Shown: positions 42,520 to 50,488 of the stretch, one piece after another
Layout of the letters: each line of letters begins with the position of its first letter
Numbering within the stretch: position 1 is the stretch's first letter
Source of the DNA: Vulcanococcus sp.
GTDB lineage: Bacteria; Cyanobacteriota; Cyanobacteriia; PCC-6307; Cyanobiaceae
Assembly: GCA_019264575.1 (NCBI GenBank)
Contig: JAHUZV010000025.1
Span: 62,001 to 126,000 of the forward strand
Reading direction: 5' to 3'
Length of the DNA stretch: 64,000 bases
Notes under the pieces: generated by a model
Told to the model about the DNA's origin: nothing
Database searches by the model: none
The model's input: the letters and a program-made list of their open reading frames with translations, nothing else
Program-made: the position numbers and the translations under genes

Positions 42520-43304
42520 TGACCAGCACGCCAATGTCTCGTGAGTCGTCGATGAATCTGCTTGAACTGCAGGGCGTGACCGTCAGCTTCGACGGGTTTC
42601 TGGCCCTCAACGATCTCAACCTCCAGCTCGCCCCCGGTGAACTGCGGGCGGTGATCGGCCCGAATGGTGCCGGCAAAACCACCTTCCTCGATGTGATCAC
42701 CGGCAAGGTGAAGCCCACCCGCGGTGACGTGGTCTTTCGCGGACGCTCGATCGTGGGCCGCAGCGAGCACCACATCTCCCGCCTGGGGATCGGCCGCAAG
42801 TTCCAGACTCCGCGGGTATATCAAAACCTCAGCCCGCGCCGCAATCTTGAGCTGGCTGTGCGCGGACCCCATGGCCCGGCGGCGCTCCTATTCGGCTCCC
42901 TGAGCAGCGAGCAACGCGACCGGGTGCAGCACCTGCTTTCGGTTGTGGGGCTGGAGCGTCAGGCGCAACAACCTGCGGGTGGTCTCTCCCACGGCCAGAA
43001 GCAGTGGCTGGAGATCGCGATGCTGGTGGCCCAGGATCCCGAGCTGTTGCTGGTGGATGAACCAGTCGCGGGCCTTACCGATGAGGAAACGTCTCGCACC
43101 GCAGATCTGCTCAAGCAGCTCGCCGGTGATCACACCGTGCTGGTGATTGAGCACGACATGGAGTTCATCCGCGATCTGCAGGCCCCGGTGACGGTGCTGC
43201 ACGAGGGCCATGTGCTCTGTGAAGGATCGATGGATCAGGTGCAGAACGATCCACGGGTGATTGAGGTGTATCTCGGCAGTGAAACTCAGGAGGATGCGGC
43301 GTGA
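42519..43304 (+). CDS. urtD: Urea ABC transporter ATPase UrtD
   Basis: LivG-like ATPase of 261 residues from ATG 42519; ATGs at 42534 and 42552 are also plausible. Walker A GPNGAGKTT (about 47-55), KFQTPRVYQNLS, signature LSHGQKQWLEIAML, Walker B LLLVDEPVAGLTDEE, and H-loop VIEHDMEFI. The signature is SHGQ, common in LivG/UrtD proteins. Overlaps urtE by 4 bases. Confidence 0.96.
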   Translation: MTSTPMSRESSMNLLELQGVTVSFDGFLALNDLNLQLAPGELRAVIGPNGAGKTTFLDVITGKVKPTRGDVVFRGRSIVGRSEHHISRLGIGRKFQTPRVYQNLSPRRNLELAVRGPHGPAALLFGSLSSEQRDRVQHLLSVVGLERQAQQPAGGLSHGQKQWLEIAMLVAQDPELLLVDEPVAGLTDEETSRTADLLKQLAGDHTVLVIEHDMEFIRDLQAPVTVLHEGHVLCEGSMDQVQNDPRVIEVYLGSETQEDAA

Positions 43305-44008
43305 CCCTGCTCGATATTCGAGGCCTCAACGTCTATTACGGCGAGAGCCACATCCTGCGGGATGTCGATCTCAACGTTGCTGCTGGCGAGATGGTTTGCC
43401 TGATCGGCCGCAATGGCGTTGGCAAGACCACATTGCTGAAAACTGTGATCGGTTTGCTGCAGCAGCGCAGCGGTGATCTGCAGCTGGAGGGCCGTGAGCT
43501 CACCGGCCGGCCGCCCCATGCCCGCGCTCGCGTGGGGGTGGGCTACGTGCCCCAAGGCCGCGAGATCATCCCGCAGCTCACGGTGCGCGAGAACCTTCTG
43601 CTGGGTCTGGAAGCCCTGCCTGGCGGTTTGGCCAAGAACCGCCACATCGATCCGCTGGTGTTTGAGCTCTTCCCGATCCTCGAGAAGTTCCTCGCCCGCC
43701 GCGGCGGCGACCTCTCCGGTGGTCAGCAGCAGCAGTTGGCGATCGCTAGAGCCCTCCTCGGTAAGCCCAAGCTGCTGCTGCTCGATGAACCCACCGAAGG
43801 CATTCAGCCCTCAGTGGTGCTTGATATCGAGCGGGCGGTGCGGCGCATCATCGAAGCCACCGGCATCAGCGTGCTGCTGGTGGAGCAACACCTGCACTTC
43901 GTGCGCCAGGCCGATCGCTACTACGCCATGCAGCGCGGCGGCATCGTGGCCAGTGGCCCCACCAGCGAGCTCAGCAAAGACGTGGTGGATCGCTTCCTCA
44001 CGGTGTGA
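43301..44008 (+). CDS. urtE: Urea ABC transporter ATPase UrtE
   Basis: LivF-like ATPase, 235 residues starting at GTG 43301. Walker A GRNGVGKTTLLKTVIGLL (about 36-53), GYVPQGREIIPQLTVRENL, signature LSGGQQQQLAIARAL, Walker B LLLLDEPTEGIQPS, and VEQHLHFVRQAD. It completes urtABCDE. The 3' end overlaps a convergent amino-acid permease gene by 11 bases. Confidence 0.96.
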   Translation: MTLLDIRGLNVYYGESHILRDVDLNVAAGEMVCLIGRNGVGKTTLLKTVIGLLQQRSGDLQLEGRELTGRPPHARARVGVGYVPQGREIIPQLTVRENLLLGLEALPGGLAKNRHIDPLVFELFPILEKFLARRGGDLSGGQQQQLAIARALLGKPKLLLLDEPTEGIQPSVVLDIERAVRRIIEATGISVLLVEQHLHFVRQADRYYAMQRGGIVASGPTSELSKDVVDRFLTV

Positions 44009-45617
44009 GCTCCACGGCAACCTGGGCCTCGCTGGAGGTCCGGGGTAGCCGTGCCCGCACTGCAATCGGGAAGATCACCAGCGCAAAGCCTGCGGTGATC
44101 AGCAGCTGTCCGGCGTCGCCGCCTGGCAATGGCCCTTGTGCACCACTGAGCTCGGCGATCAGGAGTAGCCCCCCCAGATAGACGAACCACCAGCTGCCGC
44201 AGCTGGCGTGGAGGGTGCGTTTGCGCTGGCGCTGCAGCAGCCCAAACAGCAGCGCAGGAACCACCACCAAGCTCACAGCCCCCTCGAGGGCACTGCGGCC
44301 GCACCACTGCACGGCCCAACTCGCTGCCACAAAGGTGAGCGGGCAAAGCAGCTCAGCCATCGGCAACCGGAACGCCCGTGGAGCGCGCGGCATTTGATGG
44401 CGCAGGGCCATCAAGCTCACCGGGCCTACCGCCAGGGCGATTACCAAGGTGGCGGTGAGGAAGCTCACCACCCGCTGCCAGCTGGGGCCGCCCATCAACA
44501 TCACCACGCCGATTGCCAGGCTCCAGATCAGTGCCACGGCCGGCACTGCCTGGCGGTTGAGCCGCGCCAGGGCCTCCGGCAGCAGGCCCAGTCGGCCCAT
44601 CATCCAAGCCACCCGCGCTGACACGCCCATGTAGGTCATGGCGGTGGCGCCCGGTGAGATCACGGCGTCGCTGAGCAGCAGGGTTGCCACCCAGCCCAGG
44701 CCCAGGCCCATGGCAATGGCTACCAGGGGGCCGCCATGGTTGCTGAGTTGCAGCAGCGCCCAACCCTGGCTGAGCGCTTGGGGCGGCACCGCCACCAGAA
44801 AGCTCAACTGCAGCATCAGATAGATCGCCAGGGAAACCCCCAGCCCCAACCCCATCGCCAACGGAACGTTGCGCTGGGGGTTACGCGCTTCGCCTGCCAA
44901 ATCCATGGCGGTGCGAAACCCCAACAGGCTGAACAGGATGCCGCCTCCGCCGATGGCACTCACCACCCCGGCGAGTTCGGCTCCCTGGTTGGCGTCATGC
45001 AGGCTGAGATTGCTCCAATGCCCCGCCGTGAGCATCAGGCTCAGCGACACGAGCAGCGGCACCACCAGCTTCCAGCTGGTGAGCCCATCGATCCAGCGGG
45101 CCAGCCAGCTCACACCGGCCAGATTGATCCGGGCCATCAGCACCAGCAGCATCACCGCCACCGCGAGCCCAGCCGAGCTGAGCACCTGCCCCTGGCCGCC
45201 ATCGGCCGTGAGCCAAGGCAGGCTGCTCGCGAGGTATTGCACCATCGCCAGCACTTCAATCGTGGGAAGGGTGAGGTAGGCGATCCAGGCGCACCAGCCA
45301 CCGATGAAGCCAGCCCAGCGGCCATGGCTGAGCAGTGGGATCTGGGCCAGCGCTCCAGAACTTGGCACCAGGGAGCCGAGTTCAGCGAACACCAGAGCCA
45401 AGCCGAAGGCCATCACGCCACCGGCGAGCCAAGCCAGCAGGCTGGCCGGTCCGGCAAAGCGAGCCGCATAGAGCGGTGCGAACAGCCAGCCCGAGCCGAT
45501 GGTGCTCGTCACCACGGCCAGGGTGAGGCTGCGCAATCCCAGGCTGCGCCGCAGCGTGTCCGGTGGTGTGGCTGGTGCGTTGGTTGACGTCAACAACCGA
45601 TCGACAGCTGTATCCAC
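43998..45617 (-). CDS. APC-superfamily amino acid permease
   Basis: 539 residues with about 12-14 hydrophobic segments. The N-terminal helix region carries the APC-type unwound helix VTSTIGSGWLFAPLYAARFAGPAS (36-59), and PSSGALAQIPLLSHGRWAGFIGGWCAWIAYLT (about 85-116) follows. FRTAMDLAGEARNPQRNVPLAMGLGLG is the usual mid-protein signature (helix 6/loop). Likely a proton-coupled amino-acid or amine transporter; the substrate is unknown. It is on the opposite strand from urtE and is divergent from a small secreted protein gene across 49 bp. Confidence 0.88.
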   Translation of the reverse strand: MDTAVDRLLTSTNAPATPPDTLRRSLGLRSLTLAVVTSTIGSGWLFAPLYAARFAGPASLLAWLAGGVMAFGLALVFAELGSLVPSSGALAQIPLLSHGRWAGFIGGWCAWIAYLTLPTIEVLAMVQYLASSLPWLTADGGQGQVLSSAGLAVAVMLLVLMARINLAGVSWLARWIDGLTSWKLVVPLLVSLSLMLTAGHWSNLSLHDANQGAELAGVVSAIGGGGILFSLLGFRTAMDLAGEARNPQRNVPLAMGLGLGVSLAIYLMLQLSFLVAVPPQALSQGWALLQLSNHGGPLVAIAMGLGLGWVATLLLSDAVISPGATAMTYMGVSARVAWMMGRLGLLPEALARLNRQAVPAVALIWSLAIGVVMLMGGPSWQRVVSFLTATLVIALAVGPVSLMALRHQMPRAPRAFRLPMAELLCPLTFVAASWAVQWCGRSALEGAVSLVVVPALLFGLLQRQRKRTLHASCGSWWFVYLGGLLLIAELSGAQGPLPGGDAGQLLITAGFALVIFPIAVRARLPRTSSEAQVAVELTP

Positions 45618-45666
45618 TGTCCGGGATTACGTGCACAATCGGGGCTGAAGTTCATCAATCCTGCTG

Positions 45667-46149
45667 ATGTCGGTATCCCTGCGCTCCCTTGCCCGCGTTG
45701 CTGTGGTCTGCGCCAGTGGCTGCCTCCTCACTGCTGCAGCCCCTGCCTCGGCTCAGAGCTGCCAGTTCCTGGCGCCTGTGGGCGGAAACGGTGTTACCAA
45801 CATCGTGACCAAAACCATCGGTGCCGGTAATCCGCTGCCCTTCAGCCGCCCCAACTGGAACACGGATTTCTTCGTGACCCAGCCCTACAGCTCCTACAAG
45901 TTCTTCTTCACCGCCAATTCCTCGGTGAGCGCCACGTATCCGATCCAGGGCTATCTCAAGTTCACCGATGGTTCCAACCTGCAGGTGATCAATCAGTCGT
46001 ATGCCCCCCAGGTGGGCACCGGCCGTCAGTGGGATGTGCAGGCTGTGCCCGGTAAAACCGTGAGCCAGGTGAACTTCAAGATCGGTGCCAGCGCTGATCA
46101 AGCCGCCACGGGCTTCACCTATCGCATCTCCGTGCAGGGTTGCAACTGA
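45667..46149 (+). CDS. Small secreted protein of unknown function
   Basis: 160 residues with a clear N-terminal Sec signal peptide: basic start SLRSLARVAVV, hydrophobic core, then AAAPASAQS with a probable cleavage after ASA (about residue 29). The mature chain of about 130 residues is rich in Ser, Thr, Asn, Phe and Tyr and looks beta-stranded. It has just two cysteines, near the start (QSCQF) and as the next-to-last residue (VQGCN), which may form a disulfide. No known domain recognised. The ORF is well composed and probably expressed to the periplasm or surface. Confidence 0.72.
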   Translation: MSVSLRSLARVAVVCASGCLLTAAAPASAQSCQFLAPVGGNGVTNIVTKTIGAGNPLPFSRPNWNTDFFVTQPYSSYKFFFTANSSVSATYPIQGYLKFTDGSNLQVINQSYAPQVGTGRQWDVQAVPGKTVSQVNFKIGASADQAATGFTYRISVQGCN

Positions 46150-46161
46150 GGCGCTAAGCGC

Positions 46162-46977
46162 TCAAAGCAGGCTCTGCCACAGCGCTTCGGCGCTGGGGTA
46201 GAGCTCCAGTGCATGGTGATCCACGCGGCTGAGGGGACGGCATCCCAGGCTGTTGATCAACAGCCAGCTGTCCCCGGGTTGTGGTTCTGGGGATAGGTCG
46301 GCCTCTTCGGCCAGGCCCCGTTCGAGCAGCTGTGCGCGCATCACACCCGGTAGACATCCACTGCTCAACGCCGGGGTGAGCCACTGCCCCTGGCGCTGGA
46401 TCAAGAGGTTCGCGGTGGTGCCGCAGCACAGCTCACCGCCGCTGGCCAACAGCAATGCGTCATCCGCGCCGGCGAGGCGTGCTTCGAGCCGCGCCTGGAT
46501 CGCCTGGCCGTAGGCGAAGGTCTTGCAACGGCTCAGCAGGCTGTTGCTGTTGCGCCGTTCCTGGCGACTCACGATCGCCGTCTGGGGGCTGAAGCTGGGT
46601 CGGTGTGGACTGAGCTGAAGCCAGAAGCGATGCGGAGCCGCGGGGTCCGGCAGCTCGATGCCGCGCCCGCTGCTGTCGCCGCGGCTCCAGTTGAGGCGCA
46701 GGGCACCGCTGCCCACCGGGAGCTCCGCTCGGCGGATCGCCTCTTCGATCAGGGGCTGGAGCGCGGATGCCTCCGGGGGCGGCGCCATGGCCAGTAGCTC
46801 GGCGCTGCGCTGCCAGCGCTGGAGGTGGGCCTCCAGCAGCCTCGGCTGTCCGTCGAGCACCAACACCGTTTCAAACAGGCCATCGGCCAGCTGCAGGCCG
46901 CGATCGCTCAGCGGCAGCTCAAGCTGCTGCGGTTCACCCCAGTGGCCGTCGAACCAGGCGATGCTGCGGGGAGTCAT
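46162..46977 (-). CDS. pabC: Aminodeoxychorismate lyase-like, class IV PLP aminotransferase fold
   Basis: 271 residues. Class IV features: LSDRGLQLADGLFETVLVLDG (about 23-43), the PLP-binding lysine in SRCKTFAYGQAIQARLEA, then ADDALLLASGGELCCGTTANLLI and SGCLPGVMRAQLLERG. PabC converts aminodeoxychorismate to 4-aminobenzoate for folate. Branched-chain and D-amino-acid aminotransferases share the fold; the overlap with pabB (4 bases) favours PabC. The Gly-Thr-Thr-Ala-Asn motif is conserved in the family. Confidence 0.88.
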   Translation of the reverse strand: MTPRSIAWFDGHWGEPQQLELPLSDRGLQLADGLFETVLVLDGQPRLLEAHLQRWQRSAELLAMAPPPEASALQPLIEEAIRRAELPVGSGALRLNWSRGDSSGRGIELPDPAAPHRFWLQLSPHRPSFSPQTAIVSRQERRNSNSLLSRCKTFAYGQAIQARLEARLAGADDALLLASGGELCCGTTANLLIQRQGQWLTPALSSGCLPGVMRAQLLERGLAEEADLSPEPQPGDSWLLINSLGCRPLSRVDHHALELYPSAEALWQSLL

Positions 46978-48305
46978 GCCAGGGCCTCCAGCAGCGGGTT
47001 GAGCTTCCAGCCCAGTTCACTGGCTTCAGCGCTGGGATCGGAGTCGGCCACGATGCCGCAGCCCGCGTGGCCGCGCAGCTGCGCGCCTTGCAGCAGCAGG
47101 GTGCGGATCAGGATGCTGCTGTCGAAGCTGCCGTCAAAGTCTCGGCGGATCAGTGATCCGCAGTAGGGGCCGCGGGCCACGGGTTCCAGCTCCGCCAGGC
47201 GCTGGCAGGCCCGCAGTTTCGGGGCGCCGCTGATCGAGCCGCCCGGCCATCCCGCCCGCAGCAGATCCACCCAGCTGAGTCCGGGCTGCAGCTGGCCGCA
47301 TACCACCGAAGTGAGGTGGTGCACCTGGGCGTAGCTCTCCAGCCCCACCAGCTGCGGCACATGGATCGAGCCGGGCACGCAGGTGCGGCCCAGGTCGTTG
47401 CGTAGCAGATCCACGATCATCACGTTTTCGGCTCGGTCTTTGCTGCTGCACACCAGCTCCGCTGCCTGATCGGCATCGCGCTGCGGATCGCTGTGGCGTG
47501 GGCGCGTGCCTTTGATCGGCCGCGTTTCCACGCCGCCATCGGGGCTCACCCGCAGAAAGCGTTCGGGTGAGGCCGAGATCACCGCTTCTCCGGCGGCATC
47601 GCCGGCGGCCACCACCAAGCCGGCAAAGGGAGCGGGGCAACGCTCGCGCAGCCGCGCAAACAGCGCCAGGCCCGTGCCGGGCTCGGCGCGCGGCAGCGTT
47701 GTGCTGCAGCAGGCCGTGAGGTTGGCCTGAAACAGATCGCCGCAGGCGATCAGCTCACGGATGCGCTCCACACCGCGGCTGAACGCGGTTGGAGTGGTGT
47801 GCCACTGCCAGCTTTCCACCGGCACGTTGGGCGTAGGGCGGGCACCCCCGCTGCTCCCTTGGGTCGCGGTAGGCAGGGCTTCCAGCCAGCGGGCCATCGC
47901 CTGCAGCCGTTCAGGATCCTGCCCCTCCAGCCAGAGCTTCTGCTCCACCAGATCGAAGCGCAGCACCGGGTCGTGGCGGGCGATCCACAGGCTGGCCATG
48001 CTGTCGGCCTTCCATGGGTTGCCGGGTTCCACCCAGGCGGCGGCTTCGTAGCTGAGCCATCCGCACCAATGGCCTGGGCCTAGATCCGCCAAGGCTGCAA
48101 AGGGATCGCTCGCGCCAGCGGCGCCGGGAAGCCCGCGGCAGCAGCGCTGCTCGAGCGGATCCACCGCCAGGGTGGCCCAGCGGCCCAGATCGGTGCCATC
48201 GCCGTCGAGCCAGATCAGACCCTCATGCCCCCACTGCGCTGCCAACAGGGGCGCCAGGCTGGCGGGCGATCGCCAGGCCACCGGCACGCGCGTGCAATCC
48301 GGCAT
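46974..48305 (-). CDS. pabB: Aminodeoxychorismate synthase component I
   Basis: 443 residues of the chorismate-binding family. The PIKGTRPR motif, with its active-site lysine, distinguishes aminodeoxychorismate synthase from anthranilate synthase (which has PIAGT). Other blocks: SRGVERIRELIACGDLFQANLT, AELVCSSKDRAENVMIVDLLRNDLGR, and GGSISGAPKLRACQRLAELEP. No glutamine amidotransferase domain is fused, so it must share a TrpG/PabA encoded elsewhere. The stop of queC lies at its start codon (one-base overlap). Confidence 0.92.
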   Translation of the reverse strand: MPDCTRVPVAWRSPASLAPLLAAQWGHEGLIWLDGDGTDLGRWATLAVDPLEQRCCRGLPGAAGASDPFAALADLGPGHWCGWLSYEAAAWVEPGNPWKADSMASLWIARHDPVLRFDLVEQKLWLEGQDPERLQAMARWLEALPTATQGSSGGARPTPNVPVESWQWHTTPTAFSRGVERIRELIACGDLFQANLTACCSTTLPRAEPGTGLALFARLRERCPAPFAGLVVAAGDAAGEAVISASPERFLRVSPDGGVETRPIKGTRPRHSDPQRDADQAAELVCSSKDRAENVMIVDLLRNDLGRTCVPGSIHVPQLVGLESYAQVHHLTSVVCGQLQPGLSWVDLLRAGWPGGSISGAPKLRACQRLAELEPVARGPYCGSLIRRDFDGSFDSSILIRTLLLQGAQLRGHAGCGIVADSDPSAEASELGWKLNPLLEALA

Positions 48306-48982
48306 CAGCGCTGAGCCGCCGGGCTGGCCAGATCAGGCCGGCCGGCTTCGATCAAGGCGGCATCGCGGATGCGGCAGCTGTCGCATACGCCGCAGGGCTG
48401 GTCGCCGCCGCTGTAGCAACTCCAGGTGTCGGCGATCGGCACGCCCAGGCGAAGGGCCTCCTGCACGATCCGGGTTTTGCTCCACTCCACCAGCGGTGCC
48501 CAGAGCCGGCTGCCGTGGCCTTCCCGGCCGGCTTTGCTGGCCAAGTCAGCCAGCCGTTGGAAGGCCTCTAGGTAATCCGGCCGGCAGTCGGGGTAGCCCG
48601 AGTAATCCACGGCGTTCACCCCCAGCACCAGCCGCTCGGCGCCGCGCGCTTCCGCCAGGCTGAGGCCGATGGCGATAAACACCGTGTTGCGGCCGGGCAC
48701 ATAGGTGCTCGGAATCACATCGGCCTGCACGCCATCGCGCGGCACCGCGATGCTGCTGTCGGTGAGGGCCGATCCGCCCCAGGCCGCCAGGTTCACGCTG
48801 ATGGTGTGGTGTTCCGCCAGGCCGAGCTGATCGGCGATGCGGGCTGCGGCGTCGAGTTCCCGCCGATGCCGCTGCCCGTAATCAAAGGAGAGGCCGATCA
48901 CCCGCTGTCCGTCTTCCAGGGCCAGGGCCGCGGCGGTGGCGGAGTCGAGACCGCCGGAGAGCAGGGCAATGGCGGTGGACAA
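48305..48982 (-). CDS. queC: 7-cyano-7-deazaguanine synthase QueC
   Basis: ATP-dependent nitrile synthase making preQ0, precursor of queuosine. 225 residues. The PP-loop [14 protein letters not shown] is at 9-22, [12 protein letters not shown] follows, and the C-terminal zinc motif [15 protein letters not shown] contains four cysteines. It is grouped with queE and the pab genes on the minus strand; pab (folate) and que (deazaguanine) pathways both draw on GTP-derived chemistry, but the link is probably incidental. Confidence 0.95.
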   Translation of the reverse strand: MSTAIALLSGGLDSATAAALALEDGQRVIGLSFDYGQRHRRELDAAARIADQLGLAEHHTISVNLAAWGGSALTDSSIAVPRDGVQADVIPSTYVPGRNTVFIAIGLSLAEARGAERLVLGVNAVDYSGYPDCRPDYLEAFQRLADLASKAGREGHGSRLWAPLVEWSKTRIVQEALRLGVPIADTWSCYSGGDQPCGVCDSCRIRDAALIEAGRPDLASPAAQR

Positions 48983-49029
48983 GGCAGGGGATCAGGCGCC
49001 GAATCCATGATGCCCACCGGCCAGCACCC

Positions 49030-49692
49030 TCAGCGCACCCCCAGCCATTTGTGGCTTTGCAGGCTCAGGCGCCACTGGGGATGGCTGCGCACGAAATCAA
49101 CGGCCAGCTGCTGCCCCTCGCCGCTCTGCCAGCCGGGTTGCAGCAGCAGCTGGGGGACTGCCTGATCGCCGCCGCGCCCCTGAGTGGCGGCAGCGGCCAT
49201 CGCTTCGGCAAAGGCGAGATCGCTCGCTTCATGCACCACCACTTTCAGCTCATCGCAGGCGGAGAGCACCTCCGGCTCCGGCGGCCGGTGCGGCTTGGGC
49301 GAGAGGGTGATCCAGTCAAAAGAGCCCGTGAGCTTGCCCACACCACTGGTTTCCAGGTGGAGCGGCACACCGATCTTCCCCAGCTCTGCGCACAGGGCCG
49401 AGAGGTTGTGCTCCAGCGGCTCGCCGCCGGTGATCACCACAAAAGCAGCACCGGCTGTGGCCGCTTGCTGCGCTTCCTGGCCCAACGCCTCGAGCGACAG
49501 CAGGGGATGCACCTCCTTCGGCCACGACTGCTTGGTGTCGCACCAGCTGCAGCCCACGCTGCACCCCCCGAGCCGGATGAAGAAGGCACTGCGGCCGGCA
49601 TGGATCCCCTCGCCCTGGAGCGAGTGGAAGGTTTCAACCACCGGTAGGGCTGGTGACGTCAAATGCTGCGCATTGGTCTTCAGATGATGCAC
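49030..49692 (-). CDS. queE: 7-carboxy-7-deazaguanine synthase QueE
   Basis: Radical-SAM enzyme upstream of QueC in preQ0 synthesis. 220 residues. The cluster motif is CSVGCSWC (Cys44, Cys48, Cys51), preceded by TFHSLQGEGIHAGRSAFFIRLGG. VITGGEPLEHNL and LHLETSGVG belong to the partial barrel. 47 bp upstream of queC on the same strand, so a queEC-pabBC transcript is possible. QueD is not in the window. Confidence 0.94.
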   Translation of the reverse strand: MHHLKTNAQHLTSPALPVVETFHSLQGEGIHAGRSAFFIRLGGCSVGCSWCDTKQSWPKEVHPLLSLEALGQEAQQAATAGAAFVVITGGEPLEHNLSALCAELGKIGVPLHLETSGVGKLTGSFDWITLSPKPHRPPEPEVLSACDELKVVVHEASDLAFAEAMAAAATQGRGGDQAVPQLLLQPGWQSGEGQQLAVDFVRSHPQWRLSLQSHKWLGVR

Positions 49693-49750
49693 CAGCAGTG
49701 CGTTGAAGGGCTTTTGTATCTAGGTTGCCTCGACTGACACTCCCCCGGTC

Positions 49751-50488
49751 TTGATCGCCGCTGATTCCTCTCAGTTGCTCAGTTCTGAACAGGTTGATCT
49801 GCTGGCCCGCCATCGGATGCTCAAGCCTCTGCTTCGGCAGATGGTGGTGGCTGAGTTCGCCGCTGTGGTTCCAGTGACTGCTGAGGACTGCCAGCAGGCG
49901 CTGCAGGCTTTCATGCAAGAGCAGAACCTGGCGTCCGATGAGGATCTCCAGGCTTTTCTGCGTTTGAACCTGTTACGTCGCGATGAGTTGGAGCAACAGC
50001 TCGTCCAGCCCTGGCGTTTGCAGCGCTATGTCGCGGAGCACTACAGGCCTAAGGCTGAAGCCCGCTTCCTGCAGCGCAAGAACCAGCTTGATCGTGTTGT
50101 TTACAGCCTGCTGCGTCTTGAGGATGCAGGTCTGGCCCGTGAGCTCTATTTGCGGATTAACGAAGGAGAATCCGATTTCGCAGAACTGGCCTCTCAGTAC
50201 GCCGAAGGACCCGAGCGCACGACCCGTGGAGTAGTTGGACCTGTGCCCCTGATGCAGGCCCATCCGGTTTTGGCTGAGCGGCTGCGCACAGGCACGCCTG
50301 GGGTGTTGATGGAGCCATTTCGGATTGAGAAGTGGTGGTTGGTTGTACGGCTGGAGAGCTTTACCCCTGCCACCCTCAACGACGACACGGCTGAACAGAT
50401 GGCCCGCGAACTCTTCGAGGAGGTTGTCGAGGAGGCCGTGCTGCAACGCATCAATTCCCTGATCCCTCTGCGCTTCCCCGAGGCATGA
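49751..50488 (+). CDS. Parvulin-like peptidyl-prolyl isomerase of the type I secretion unit
   Basis: 245 residues starting at TTG 49751 (ATG 49817 is a shorter option). N-terminal helical part like SurA/PrsA chaperones (LLARHRMLKPLLRQMVVAEFAA), then a rotamase-like domain with ELYLRINEGESDFAELASQYAEGPERTTRGVVGPVPL (about 137-173) and EPFRIEKWWLVVRLESF. No signal peptide is obvious, so it may act at the cytoplasmic face. It overlaps the downstream ABC exporter by ATGA and is therefore coupled to it. Such genes precede cNMP-domain exporters in other cyanobacteria. A chaperone for the exported protein is likely. Confidence 0.82.
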   Translation: MIAADSSQLLSSEQVDLLARHRMLKPLLRQMVVAEFAAVVPVTAEDCQQALQAFMQEQNLASDEDLQAFLRLNLLRRDELEQQLVQPWRLQRYVAEHYRPKAEARFLQRKNQLDRVVYSLLRLEDAGLARELYLRINEGESDFAELASQYAEGPERTTRGVVGPVPLMQAHPVLAERLRTGTPGVLMEPFRIEKWWLVVRLESFTPATLNDDTAEQMARELFEEVVEEAVLQRINSLIPLRFPEA

